The notes: a model not told the origin generated them from the letters alone. Counted from the stretch's first letter, positions 41,601 through 49,666 are shown. The stretch: DNA of 64,000 nt from Nonomuraea candida (GCF_000725485.1 NZ_JOAG01000036.1:62001-126000); one strand, 5' to 3'. Made by a program: numbers and translations.

Positions 41601-41990
41601 CCCGGTGGCGCTGGCGGACTCGTCAGCCTCGGCGGCCTTCGCGGCACCAGCCTCGGCGGCCTTCCCGGCGCTGTCGGAAGTCCCCTCGCCCGGCTTCGCC
41701 GCCCCCTCGTCCGAAGTGCCCGAAGTGCCCGAAGCGTCGGCACCCGAAGCGTCCGAGCTGTCCGGAGCACCTGGAGCGCCGGAAGCGCCCGAAGCGCCGG
41801 AGGCACCCGAAGCGCCCGGAGCACCTGAAGCGCCCGGAGGCGGGGAGTCGAACGTCAGCTTGGGGATCACTCCCGTAGCTTCCGGATCGAAGGGCACCTC
41901 TGACTCCTCCTTGTCGTCGTGCACGTCTGAGGAGCCGGTAATCCCCTTTGTCATGCCATCGCCGTCCCGTTGCCTCACGCTGACCATCAT
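38619..41990 (-). CDS. Large membrane protein, candidate polysaccharide polymerase
   Basis: 1123 residues. ATG 41990 overlaps the flippase stop (ATGA), which supports this start; ATG 41954 is an alternative. The first ~420 residues are low-complexity: Ala/Ser/Gly, then Pro/Gln/Gly-rich with many PQPSGP words. From about 430 on there are 12 or more membrane segments, then an extracytoplasmic C-terminal domain (LHYVYEHDKPSARVLYLVPEE) and a last helix pair. The topology fits a Wzy- or GT-C-like protein. Because it is coupled to a Wzx-like flippase, it is the best candidate for the polymerase. The disordered head is exceptionally long for such a protein. Confidence 0.65.
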   Translation of the reverse strand: MMVSVRQRDGDGMTKGITGSSDVHDDKEESEVPFDPEATGVIPKLTFDSPPPGASGAPGASGASGASGASGAPGAPDSSDASGADASGTSGTSDEGAAKPGEGTSDSAGKAAEAGAAKAAEADESASATGKAAESGGAAGKAAESDAEKTTAVRLPGPVHIGKAPTAEEAASASSTPAPAKPGPRTQPPSGPQPGPRAQPPSGPQPAPGTKSGAAGAAAAGPTAGTQPMSTQPSPEKPAGDATGGAGGAGRKVVGSQALANLVQTPPAQTPGTDGTTTQSPAGTQGPAGAQGAPPQTTPKPGAPQPGAPQPSGPHTSGPQTSGPSGPQPAGPSGLQPGGPQPSGPQPAGPQPSAPSGPQPSGPGGFRPSGPGGPQPSGPQPGGPQQVAHPQVGAQPAVARQAPGKPRARGGRLGALIASAPKWLPVLLVLEGLIMYVLALKVPPGPLRGVDPADIDGLGLISALPATAFIAILIMIVSFFVTVTQSTDRKFLLLFQIAAITFALHGAGALVAEEPRFPTAYIHAGFVEFIGRTGETAIGIDARMGWPGFFALFAFVTKAAGITDMTTILQWTPLLSNLLYLLPFVLILRQVVATTRARWFAALLFVLVQWIGQDYFSPQGFTFALYLAFVAILLRWFGRVEPRTKPVPPKGLRKWIGRLDAMTPGELANTGMFRADKLLMLMMLVALFLASVASHQITPFMMLGVVTAFLIFKRTTLTWALPFFLGLIVLAWISYMTVGFWASQIDTIFGGLGNIFQNIQSNTGDRIEGADPAHALVLQARLGILAVILGCAAVGLFRRLRRGVFDRSALILLCVPVLALALQSYGGEIGLRIYMFALPGACLLAAYAFFPNLPADSADVREETVPLRKRNVRFNPELTKRVSLVLAACFAVVFAMAFLVARYGNEKFERVTTGEVAALHYVYEHDKPSARVLYLVPEEGPQVTPTLPWGERDVEKVSFNLQALVHKDPTKISDAVAALKKAERNSYLMVSRGQVSYLQLNEGFPADWGERFRAALDKSPDLKRVFSNEDAALYTWKTFVRGTEIPEPNPYKGRGDPTSPWTPVGIGALGVTWVALFGYEIIRLNGPNRAPKARRRLLFLAVPSFVVALAVIIERFIYIAQNN

Positions 41991-43303
41991 GAAGCCCCGG
42001 ACGACCCCTGAGTGACAGTCGACCTACCACTTTCACCGATTTTGAGAATTTTGCGTAGATTTCCAAAGATCAATATTGCGAGAAGCACCTCGCTGAAGAG
42101 CAGGCCGTAGCCGACCGCGTTCACCCCGAAGTAGGGGAACAGCGCCACGGTGGAGACCAGCACCAGCACGGCGAGCCCGATCTGCACGACGGCCAGCGTC
42201 CGGGCCTGGCTCTGCGCCCGCAGCGCGCTGAGGTAGACCTCGATCAGCACCCTGGGCAGCACCGCCAGCGCCATCAGCCGCAGCAGCGTGGTGCCCTCCT
42301 CCGCGAAGGCGGGGCCGAAGATGCGCAGGATCAGCGGCGCGCCGAGGATCGCCACCGCGATGAGAGGCGTGACGATCAGGAAGGCCCGCCGCAGCGCCTG
42401 CCGGCAGTTCAGCGCCAGCGCGTCGCGGTCCCAGGAGTTCTCGACGGTCAGCGACACCGCCATGTTCATGGCGAGCAGCTCGATCATGCTGGCCAGCGTG
42501 TGCGCCATCGAGAAGCGCCCGAACGTGGCCTCGCCCACCTGCGTGGCGATCACCACGGGCACCAGGTAGACGATCGCCAGGATCGACAGCGTCCCGGGGA
42601 AGTCGCCCGCCAGGAACCTGCCGATCTCGCGTAGTCTGGGCGGTTCCTGGCCGGCGTCGGCCTGTCTGACGTGCCGGGGCACGATCACCCCGAAGATCAG
42701 CCAGTTGATCGGGATGAGCGCGAGCGCGGTCGGGATCACCCACGAGACGAAGATCCCGCCCGACGGCAGGGCCCCCGCCAGGGCCACCAGCAGCCCCATC
42801 TTGACCAGGCCGAAGACCAGGTTGTTCAGCGGCACGAACGTGGCCCGGCGCAGGCCGGTCAGCACCACGTCCTGGAGCGTGAACACGGCCCAGACCACCA
42901 CGGAGGCCAGGAAGAACAGCCCCGGCCCGAACCCGCCGAGCACCTGGTACGTCTGGCCCCACATCGGCAGCGTCAGCAGGAAGCCGAGCGCCGCGACCCC
43001 GCCCGTGGCGGCGGCCAGGCCGTAGCCGCGCAGGATGAGCTCCGGCGTGCGGCGGCCCCCCACCGGCAGGAAGCGGGCCAGCGCGCCCACGAAGCTCAGC
43101 GCGGTCAGCGACGCGAACAGCCGCATCGCGGTGATCACGGCCTGCCCGCGGCCGAACTCCTCGGGCGTGTAGAAGTGCGCGGCCAGCAACCAGTAGCCCA
43201 TGCCGAGCACGCCGGTGATCACGGTGTTGGCCATCAGCGCGTAACCCTGGAGGAACAGCGGGTTACGCAGATCGCGCAGGACCTTCCCCCAGAGGCTAGA
43301 CAT
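41987..43303 (-). CDS. Wzx-like oligosaccharide flippase
   Basis: 438 residues from ATG 43303. About 12 to 14 membrane helices; the N-terminal LQGYALMANTVITGVLGMGYWLLAAHFYTPEEFGRGQAVITAM, with FVGALARFLP, fits the MATE/MOP-type polysaccharide exporter family. The job is probably flipping lipid-linked repeat units across the membrane. Its start overlaps the deacetylase stop by 8 nt and its end overlaps the polymerase candidate by 4 nt, so all three are translationally linked. Confidence 0.87.
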   Translation of the reverse strand: MSSLWGKVLRDLRNPLFLQGYALMANTVITGVLGMGYWLLAAHFYTPEEFGRGQAVITAMRLFASLTALSFVGALARFLPVGGRRTPELILRGYGLAAATGGVAALGFLLTLPMWGQTYQVLGGFGPGLFFLASVVVWAVFTLQDVVLTGLRRATFVPLNNLVFGLVKMGLLVALAGALPSGGIFVSWVIPTALALIPINWLIFGVIVPRHVRQADAGQEPPRLREIGRFLAGDFPGTLSILAIVYLVPVVIATQVGEATFGRFSMAHTLASMIELLAMNMAVSLTVENSWDRDALALNCRQALRRAFLIVTPLIAVAILGAPLILRIFGPAFAEEGTTLLRLMALAVLPRVLIEVYLSALRAQSQARTLAVVQIGLAVLVLVSTVALFPYFGVNAVGYGLLFSEVLLAILIFGNLRKILKIGESGRSTVTQGSSGAS

Positions 43304-44099
43304 TTCCGCGCACCCGCTGCAGCCCGTACCTCGTCCTGCGGACGACCGCATACCCCTTGGTGAGGATGCGCTCGCGCATGTAGATGAGAGGTACGGCGTT
43401 GCCTTCGACGGCGCGCTTGAACATGTTGATGGTCGTGTTCTTGCCGACCGTCAACCGGGGGATGGCGAGCATGTCATGACGATCGGCGGCGATCGTGTTG
43501 CTCACGGCGCAAGCGGCGAAGTATCCGGCCTTGCGCACTTCGCGGCGTACGCGGGCGCTGGAGTATCCGTAGGGATAGGCCATGGTGGCGACCGGCGTGC
43601 CGATCTTCTCCTCCAGCAGGCCCTTGTTGCGGCGCAGCTCCTGCCGCAGGTCCTCGGTGCGGAGCTGGTCGAGCTGCGGATGGCTGTGGCTGTGGCCGCC
43701 GATCTCGATGCCGGTCTGCGCGGCCTCGCGGGCCTGCCCCCACGACAGCATGTCGTCGAGGGGGCGGCCCGCGGCGTCCTTGCCCGCGTCGGAGACCCAG
43801 CCGCTGGTCAGGAAGACCGTGGCCGGGAAGTTGTGGCGCTCCAGCAGCGGCAGGGCATGGCTGTGGAAGTCGGCGTAGCCGTCGTCGAACGTCACGACGA
43901 TCGGCTTGGCCGGCAGCGACAGCCCGTTGTTCTTGTTGAACCTGGCCACCAGGTCGCCGAGGGTCAGCGGCGTGAAGCCGCTCTCCGACAGGTAGGAGAG
44001 CTGCTCGGCCAGGTCGGAGGGCCGCACCGCGTGCGGCTTGGTCTCGTCGTTGGGCCGGTCGGTGACCGAGTGGTACATCAGGATCGGTACGCGGATCAT
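43296..44099 (-). CDS. Polysaccharide deacetylase (NodB family)
   Basis: 267 residues. VPILMYHSVTD, then IVVTFDDGYADFH (catalytic and metal Asp, 71-75), EIGGHSHSHPQLDQL (metal His pair 136-140) and TMAYPYGYSSARV complete the carbohydrate esterase 4 pattern. No signal peptide is evident, so it may act in the cytoplasm on nucleotide- or lipid-linked sugars, or be exported by another route. The start overlaps the GT2 gene stop (ATGA). It lies between glycosyltransferase and flippase genes in the same operon. Confidence 0.9.
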   Translation of the reverse strand: MIRVPILMYHSVTDRPNDETKPHAVRPSDLAEQLSYLSESGFTPLTLGDLVARFNKNNGLSLPAKPIVVTFDDGYADFHSHALPLLERHNFPATVFLTSGWVSDAGKDAAGRPLDDMLSWGQAREAAQTGIEIGGHSHSHPQLDQLRTEDLRQELRRNKGLLEEKIGTPVATMAYPYGYSSARVRREVRKAGYFAACAVSNTIAADRHDMLAIPRLTVGKNTTINMFKRAVEGNAVPLIYMRERILTKGYAVVRRTRYGLQRVRGNV

Positions 44100-45037
44100 G
44101 GCCGTGCCACCTTCAACCGTACGGAGCCGACGACGTAACCCCAGGTCGTCCAGGCCAGCCCGACCACGATCGCACCGGCCCGGCCGAGGCCGCCCAGGTC
44201 GCCGCGCAGGGCCTCACCGACCCCGCGCAGCGCCCCGAGCGGCAGCGTCTTCAGCGCGTGCGCGCGCTCGCTGGACAGCCCGTCCTGGGTGCCGACCTCC
44301 CGCGTGACCAGGGCCTTCGACAGCCCCTCCGCGTAGCACCTGGACCTGAAGTAGGCGAACCGCTCGCGCTGCCTGGACACCTTGTGCCCGATCACCGCAC
44401 GCGGCTCGAACAGCATGACCGAGCCGGGCCTGCGCTGGCTCAGCCTGATGCAGAACTCGGTCTCCTCACACCCCAGCGGGCGCGACTTGCGGCCCTGCAC
44501 GCTGCGGCCGATGCCGCTGTGGAAGCCGCCCACCTCGGACACGGCGTCGCGCAGGAAGGCGGCGTTGCCGCCCATCACGTTGCGGATCGGCGCCCTGACC
44601 GCGGGCATGCCGCGGTAGGTGCAGCCGACCGTCCAGTCGAACTCGTACGGGAACCACCCGGGCCGCTTCCCCGACGCCCACAAGGGGTCGGTACGGCCGC
44701 CCACGCCGACGACACCGGGTTCCTGGAAGCCCTCCTCCAAAGCCTCCAGCCACCCCGGATCGGCGACCGCGTCATCGTCGAGAAAGGCGACGATCTCGCC
44801 GTTGGCCGTGGCCACCCCGGTGTTCTTGCCACCCGACAGCCCCTGCTCGTGCGTGTTCTCCACCACGATGGCCTGTGGATACTCGCGCTTGAGCTTGAGG
44901 TGCAGGTCCGGGTTGTGATCGACCACCAGGATCAGCTCGTGTGCCGGGCGCGTCTGCTTCTCGACCGACTCGACTGCCTGCCTGATGTCCTCCCACCGCT
45001 CCTCGGTGTAGACGCAGATGACAACAGACGTGTTCAC
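44096..45037 (-). CDS. Family 2 glycosyltransferase (A)
   Basis: 313 residues. TSVVICVYTEERWEDIRQAVESV is the GT-A nucleotide-binding start, EIVAFLDDDAVADPGWLEAL has the metal-binding DDD (87-89), and LGCEETEFCIRL supplies the acceptor-side ED motif. The C-terminal ~60 residues include a possible membrane-anchoring helix (GAIVVGLAWTTWGYVVG). It is an inverting transferase for the local polysaccharide. It is 12 bp after the second GT2 gene and coupled to the deacetylase gene. Confidence 0.9.
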   Translation of the reverse strand: MNTSVVICVYTEERWEDIRQAVESVEKQTRPAHELILVVDHNPDLHLKLKREYPQAIVVENTHEQGLSGGKNTGVATANGEIVAFLDDDAVADPGWLEALEEGFQEPGVVGVGGRTDPLWASGKRPGWFPYEFDWTVGCTYRGMPAVRAPIRNVMGGNAAFLRDAVSEVGGFHSGIGRSVQGRKSRPLGCEETEFCIRLSQRRPGSVMLFEPRAVIGHKVSRQRERFAYFRSRCYAEGLSKALVTREVGTQDGLSSERAHALKTLPLGALRGVGEALRGDLGGLGRAGAIVVGLAWTTWGYVVGSVRLKVARP

Positions 45038-45049
45038 AAAGATCCCTTT

Positions 45050-45883
45050 TTAAGCGACGCCTCGGTCAGCGGCTGGGGTGGCGGCGGGCTCGGGCTGAGG
45101 GGGAGTGGGCTGGCGACGCCACTCCTTCAGGATGGTCTTGAGCACGCGGAAGCCGTCTCGCACGACGTGCAGGTTGCTCTCGCCGTGGATGCGGTTGCGC
45201 TCGTGGCTGGGCACCTCGTGCACCTTCAGCCCGGCCTTGGCCGCGCGCACGTTCATCAGCGTCTCCACCTCGAAGCCGTCGCAGTCGAGGTTGAGCACGT
45301 CAAGATGGCGGGCCCAGAACGCGTTGTAGCCGTAGCACAGGTCGGTGTACTGGGTGCGGTACATCACGTTGACGATGCCGGTCAGCACCTTGTTGCCCAG
45401 GCGCCGGTTGAGCGTCAGGTCGTCGCTCCCGCCCCCGGCGGCGTAGCGCGAGCCCTTGACGAAGTCGGCGCCGGTCACCAGCGCGCCCACGAAGTTGATG
45501 ATCTCGCGGCCGTCGGTCGACCCGTCGGCGTCGATCATCACGATGATGTCGCTGGTGCAGGCGGCGAAACCGGCGGACAGGGCGTCACCCTTGCCCTTGC
45601 CCTTCTGGGTCACCACCTTCACGTTGGGCCGCAACCGCTTGGCCACCGCCACCGTGTCGTCGACGGAGTTGCCGTCGACGAGCACGATCTCGTCCACCCA
45701 CTGCGGGATGGTGGCGAAGACGTGGGGCAGGTTCTCCGCCTCGTTCATCGCCGGCACGACCACGCTGACCGTCGGGGAGATGGCCAGGTGCGGCGTGACC
45801 GGGGTGAAACTCGAGGGCGGCGGCATCGACCGCAGGGGCGAGGTGTGGGCCTTGCCGTTGTGCTTGGTTATCTCGGGACTCAT
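45050..45883 (-). CDS. Family 2 glycosyltransferase (B), DPM1-like
   Basis: 277 residues. VSVVVPAMNEAENLPHVFATI starts the GT-A fold, IVMIDADGSTDGREI holds the DxD-type metal site, and VKGSRYAAGGGSDDLTLNRRLGNKVLTGIVNVMYRTQYTDLCYGYNAFWA is the dolichol-phosphate-mannose-synthase-like catalytic end. It probably loads a sugar onto polyprenyl phosphate. The first 35 residues and last 20 are Pro-rich and variable. About 150 bp separates it from the upstream acyltransferase gene. Confidence 0.9.
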   Translation of the reverse strand: MSPEITKHNGKAHTSPLRSMPPPSSFTPVTPHLAISPTVSVVVPAMNEAENLPHVFATIPQWVDEIVLVDGNSVDDTVAVAKRLRPNVKVVTQKGKGKGDALSAGFAACTSDIIVMIDADGSTDGREIINFVGALVTGADFVKGSRYAAGGGSDDLTLNRRLGNKVLTGIVNVMYRTQYTDLCYGYNAFWARHLDVLNLDCDGFEVETLMNVRAAKAGLKVHEVPSHERNRIHGESNLHVVRDGFRVLKTILKEWRRQPTPPQPEPAATPAADRGVA

Positions 45884-46033
45884 GGCGAGGGAAATCCTTC
45901 CGGGACCCCGCGCTGCGAGCCGGACGAACCCACCCCGGGTGCTGCGGGAATGGCGAAACCGGCGAACGTTGCATCGAAGGGTCCTGTGTGAGGGTTGTGC
46001 TGCTGGTGCCGGGGGGTCGGGGGTGGGAGCGCT

Positions 46034-47164
46034 CTAGCGTGCTCCCGTGGGTTCCTGACTGACTGCGTTGGGTGACTCCTGACGTTGCATCGAGGTGCGC
46101 ACCCGACCGAAGCCCTTCAGGACGCGGTCGGCCGCCTTATAAAGAGACGGTCGGTCCATGACAATTGTTCGGGCCTTGTTGAAAGGAGTTCGGCCCATCC
46201 AGTGGACGGCCGCCGAAGCGGACGGTCGCGAGACGCGACCCTCCGCGACGTAGAGGACGCCGCTCTTGAGCCAGTCCTTGTACTCCTTGCCGCCCTTGCC
46301 CATGTCGACCATGTGCAGGCCCGCGTTCGCGGCGGCCTCGGCCATCTGCAGGTGGTGGACGATGCCCGGCGAATAACGGGCGTACTCGGTGTCGTAGGCG
46401 GGGAACCACCCTACAAGCGTGGTCGCCGTACGGAGGCCGAAATGCCCCGCGACCGGTACGTCACCGGCATAGAGCATGGTCAGGACACCCGCGAAGTCCG
46501 ATGAGTTCTCGGCATGCATCATGTTCGTCAGCTCGACGATCCACGGCTGCGCGAACCTGTCGACCCGGCCGGTCCGCTGATACTGGTCGGACTTCCAGGC
46601 CAGGAGGGTGCGCAGCACCTCGGGGTCGGCCGAGGACCACTCGAAGCGCAGGTCGCCCTGCTCCCTGCCGAGCTTGCGCTCCTTGTAGCGGACGGTCTTG
46701 AGGTTCTTGGGCGAGTTGGCCTTGACCTGCTCGATCCAGGCCTCGAAGCCGGAGGTGAAGTCCATCACCGGCGCGGGCCGGACGTCGGCCTCGTAGTCGG
46801 CGAAGGTCGGCTGGCCCGCCACCAGGTGGTCGAAGTCGAAGACGCTCAGCTTGCAGGCCCGCAGCAGGGCCTTCGCGTCGAGCTTCAGCCCCGGGACGGA
46901 GATCAGGCCGTGGCAGGTGGTGAGGAAGCCGCCGAGCGGTTTGCCGATGCCGAAGCTGTGCCGCTCGTAGGGGAAGAACCCCACGACGCCGCTTCCGTCG
47001 GAGATGACCGCCACCCTCACGTAGTCACGCAAACGGTCCATCGCCACGGCGAACTCGACCGACAGGAACGGGTTGTCCAAGCTGGGGTCGGCCTTCTGGA
47101 GCTCCCGCCATCGGGCCCGCTCCGAGTCCCCGAGGTCTCTCGGCCGAACTACCTGGATGTTCAC
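46034..47164 (-). CDS. CelD/FemAB-like GNAT acyltransferase (paralogue B)
   Basis: 376 residues from GTG 47164, which overlaps the upstream stop (GTGA). It matches paralogue A at 30411-31493 throughout: KADPSLDNPFLSVEF, VVGFFPYERHSFGIGKPLGG, GHFGLRTATTLVGWFPAYDTEYARYSPG and DMGKGGKEYKDWLKSG. The two copies stand about 15 kb apart on the same strand with the other envelope genes between them. This one is in an operon after a small membrane protein and before the GT2 genes. Probably both acylate sugars of the same polymer. Confidence 0.82.
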   Translation of the reverse strand: MNIQVVRPRDLGDSERARWRELQKADPSLDNPFLSVEFAVAMDRLRDYVRVAVISDGSGVVGFFPYERHSFGIGKPLGGFLTTCHGLISVPGLKLDAKALLRACKLSVFDFDHLVAGQPTFADYEADVRPAPVMDFTSGFEAWIEQVKANSPKNLKTVRYKERKLGREQGDLRFEWSSADPEVLRTLLAWKSDQYQRTGRVDRFAQPWIVELTNMMHAENSSDFAGVLTMLYAGDVPVAGHFGLRTATTLVGWFPAYDTEYARYSPGIVHHLQMAEAAANAGLHMVDMGKGGKEYKDWLKSGVLYVAEGRVSRPSASAAVHWMGRTPFNKARTIVMDRPSLYKAADRVLKGFGRVRTSMQRQESPNAVSQEPTGAR

Positions 47165-47532
47165 CTTGCCCTGGCCCCCTGTTCGGTCTGCATGCTCTTC
47201 CCCCGGTACAACACCCGAAGCACGTACATGAACCCTCCGAGCACGGCGACCGTCGCGACACCCGCCCGGGGCGACCACGCGTTGAAGAGCAGCATGGCCT
47301 CGGCCAGAAGCACGTTGAGTACGAGACTCGCCGCGGCTCCTACGGATAGGGCGGCGAGGGGGTCACGATCACGCAACAGTCCCACCACTGCCGCCCCTGG
47401 TACGACCAGGAGGAACAAGGAGATGAGGAACGGGCGCAGCGGTGTGTCGATATCGAACAGCGCGATGACCGCTCCCGCGATGCAGGCGAGCGCGACCAGC
47501 CAGGCCAGCGCTCTGCGGTGCTGCTTGAGCAT
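47161..47532 (-). CDS. Small membrane protein of unknown function
   Basis: 123 residues with three or four hydrophobic segments (LAWLVALACIAGAVIALFDI, FLISLFLLVVPGAAVVGLL, SLVLNVLLAEAMLLF, VATVAVLGGFMYVL). I recognise no catalytic or binding motif. It is the first gene of the 47.5-38.6 kb minus-strand unit, translationally coupled (GTGA) to the CelD-like gene, so a helper role in surface polysaccharide assembly is likely. The start is ATG 47532. Confidence 0.6.
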   Translation of the reverse strand: MLKQHRRALAWLVALACIAGAVIALFDIDTPLRPFLISLFLLVVPGAAVVGLLRDRDPLAALSVGAAASLVLNVLLAEAMLLFNAWSPRAGVATVAVLGGFMYVLRVLYRGKSMQTEQGARAR

Positions 47533-47826
47533 CTCCTGTCTCTCTCCTGCTCTAGCTGGTTGAAAAGCGCGGTTGATCGTCAGTTCATGGGATCAATCCG
47601 CGCCCTGACACGTCAATGCCGACGCTTGGCGACCCCATCTGGTTTACCGGCATGCCAAGTTTTCTCCTGTGACCTTCAACACACGGTCACGTGATCGCCA
47701 TCCCCGGTGAGGTCCCCAAGCACACCAGGATGCCCTATCCGGCCGGGGATCATCGAGTCAGGGCCCGATTTATCCCCGTTTGTCGGCTAAATTTGGGGAT
47801 CTACCGGCGCTTGGTGATGTATGTCA
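47533..47826. other. Divergent-end intergenic region
   Basis: 294 bp between the small membrane protein start and the 3' end of the ECF-fusion gene. It presumably carries the promoter of the polysaccharide unit. Locally lower GC with ATCCCC (47774-47779) and GGGGAT (47797-47802) in inverted order suggests a small hairpin or an operator; no standard promoter is convincing. Confidence 0.4.
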
Positions 47827-49512
47827 TCACTCATCGGGAAGCTGGGACTCGTCGTCCCGGGCGGCACGCCGGCTGGGCGTTCCGGCCCGATCTTCCGGCT
47901 CCTCGGGCTCCTCCGGCGCCGCCGGCTCGCGGGTCGGCAGCCGGGCGGGCGGCGGCTCGTCGTCGTCGCCGTCCCAGGACAGCGCGCAGGTCGTGGTGCC
48001 GCCGTTCGAGGTGAACACCACCCGGGCGCTGCCCGTGACCCCGGGGTCGGACACCGTCACCCGCACGCCGGCGGCGCCGCCGGCCTTGACCGACCCGCGC
48101 GCCGGGCGCACCCGCACGCCCCGCGAGGCCGTCGCCGTCCAGGAGAGCGCGGCGCCCCGCGCGGTGAGCCCGATCTCCGCCTCGCCGCCGATGACGGTCC
48201 CCGGGCACGTGATCCGCAACCGGCCGCCCGCACCCCGCCGCGTGGGCGTCGCGGCGGGTTCGGCGCCGCGGCGGCTTGGCGTGGCGGCGGGGCTCCTGCG
48301 CGGGGCGGCGGGCCGGGTCCGGGCGGAGGGGGCGGGGCTCGGGGACGTCCCGGGCGGCTCCTCCCCGATCACCGGCTCACCGGTGGGGTTCCCCTCGTCG
48401 GGAGAGCCGGGGAGACCGGAGGTGTCGGGGGAGCCGGGGAGGCCGAAGGGGTTGGGGAAGGCGGAGGTGCCGGGGGAGCCGGCGAGGCCGGGGGAGGGGA
48501 GCGGGCGCAGGGCCGCGCTGTCGGCGCCGCCGGAAGTGCCCGTGGCGCCCGCCGTCCCGCTCTCGTTGTACACCACGATCGCGCCGGTCCCCGTCAGCAG
48601 CGCCGCGCCCGCCAGCAGGAGCGGCGCGAGCGCCGGCGGCCGGCGCCGGCGGCGATCGGCCGGCACGGGGAACCCCGACCGGCCGAGGTCGTCGCCCCGG
48701 CCGGTGATCAGCACCCGGGTCCGGTCCAGCTCCGGCCGGCCGCAGGCGCCGATCACCCGCCGCCGCAAGGAGATCGGCGGGTACGCCACCCGCACCAGGT
48801 CCAGCAGCCGCGCGGCCGAGACCTCCCGGGGGCGCCGCCCCGCGCACACCTCGCACCCGCCGACGTGCCCCGACACCCGCCGCCGCAGGCCCGGGCTGAG
48901 CGGTCCTTCCCAGGAGTCCAGCAGGGCCGACAGGTCCGGGCAGTGCGCCCGGCCGGTCCTGGCCAGCACCACGGCCGCGGCGGAGTTCTCCAGGTGGTCG
49001 CGGGCCCGGCTCAGCCTGGCCGCCGCCTGCCGGGCGGTCAGCCCGAGCACGGCCCCGGCCTCCTGCGGGGTCAGGCCGTGGCGCAGCGACAGTTCGAGCA
49101 CCTCGCGCGCGCTCCGGCCCAGCTCGCCGAGCACCTCCCTGACCAGCCCGGCCAGTTCGGGATCGTCCTGCCGCCCCAGGTCGGGCAGCGGCAACGTGCC
49201 CGCGGGGCCGCCCGGCCGGGTCGAGGGGCGGCGGGACGTCCGGGCGCGTACCTGGGACCGGGTCAGCGCGTACAGCCAGGCTCTGAAGCGGCGCGGATCC
49301 CTGAGCCGGGCCGCGCATCCCTGCGCCGTGACCAGCGCGTCGTGCACCAAGTCGGCCGCCAGGTCGGACGCGCCGCACAGGAAGTGGGCGTAGTCGTGCA
49401 GCCGCTCCCCGTAGGAGTCGTAGAGCGCGGCCGGGGCGGCGGGGTCGGCGCGGCGCAGAGCCTCGGCCAGCTCCCGGTCGGCGGTGCGTCGGACGGACGG
49501 CCAGCCTGGCAC
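47827..49512 (-). CDS. ECF sigma factor fused to zinc-finger, TM helix and extracellular domain
   Basis: 561 residues from GTG 49512, with GGGGAGGT in front. Residues 10-95 are sigma region 2-like (LYDSYGERLHDYAHFL, RFRAWLYALTRSQVRAR). Residues 118-180 are a region 4 HTH (REVLELSLRHGLTPQEAGAVLGLTARQAAARL). Residues 185-225 have HCPDL and GHVGGCEVC (H216, C220, C223), a zinc-binding anti-sigma-like module. A transmembrane helix (293-314) and an extracellular Ser/Pro-rich stalk lead to a small beta-domain with two cysteines. So the sigma factor carries its own membrane-tethered sensor. Release by proteolysis would be needed for normal action; this is inference. Confidence 0.8.
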   Translation of the reverse strand: MPGWPSVRRTADRELAEALRRADPAAPAALYDSYGERLHDYAHFLCGASDLAADLVHDALVTAQGCAARLRDPRRFRAWLYALTRSQVRARTSRRPSTRPGGPAGTLPLPDLGRQDDPELAGLVREVLGELGRSAREVLELSLRHGLTPQEAGAVLGLTARQAAARLSRARDHLENSAAAVVLARTGRAHCPDLSALLDSWEGPLSPGLRRRVSGHVGGCEVCAGRRPREVSAARLLDLVRVAYPPISLRRRVIGACGRPELDRTRVLITGRGDDLGRSGFPVPADRRRRRPPALAPLLLAGAALLTGTGAIVVYNESGTAGATGTSGGADSAALRPLPSPGLAGSPGTSAFPNPFGLPGSPDTSGLPGSPDEGNPTGEPVIGEEPPGTSPSPAPSARTRPAAPRRSPAATPSRRGAEPAATPTRRGAGGRLRITCPGTVIGGEAEIGLTARGAALSWTATASRGVRVRPARGSVKAGGAAGVRVTVSDPGVTGSARVVFTSNGGTTTCALSWDGDDDEPPPARLPTREPAAPEEPEEPEDRAGTPSRRAARDDESQLPDE

Positions 49513-49611
49513 GGACTACCTCCCCGCGGGTCGGACGGGCGCTCAAGCCCCACGCGGAGAGGACGCGGCGTCGATCGTCCGGGTTCGCCCCCCATGCCCA
49601 TCGGGGAAGGC

Positions 49612-49666
49612 GGGGGGGGGGTATGCCCCGGGGGGCCGCCGGCGTGGGGGGGGGGGGGGGGGGGGG
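49612..49666. other. Poly-G tracts, probable assembly artefact
   Basis: A run of 10 G (49612-49621), one of 6 G (49630-49635) and one of 21 G (49646-49666) lie within 55 bp. The VWA-protein frame collapses into polyproline at this spot. Runs of this length are unexpected in the region and typical of dark-cycle sequencing calls, so bases here and the sequence missing around them should not be trusted. Confidence 0.75.

Noticed and set aside
48377..49666. Continuation of the VWA-protein frame beyond the poly-G tract
   Set aside because: After the G-run the frame is polyproline and then an out-of-frame version of the ECF-fusion gene; the real C-terminus is missing.
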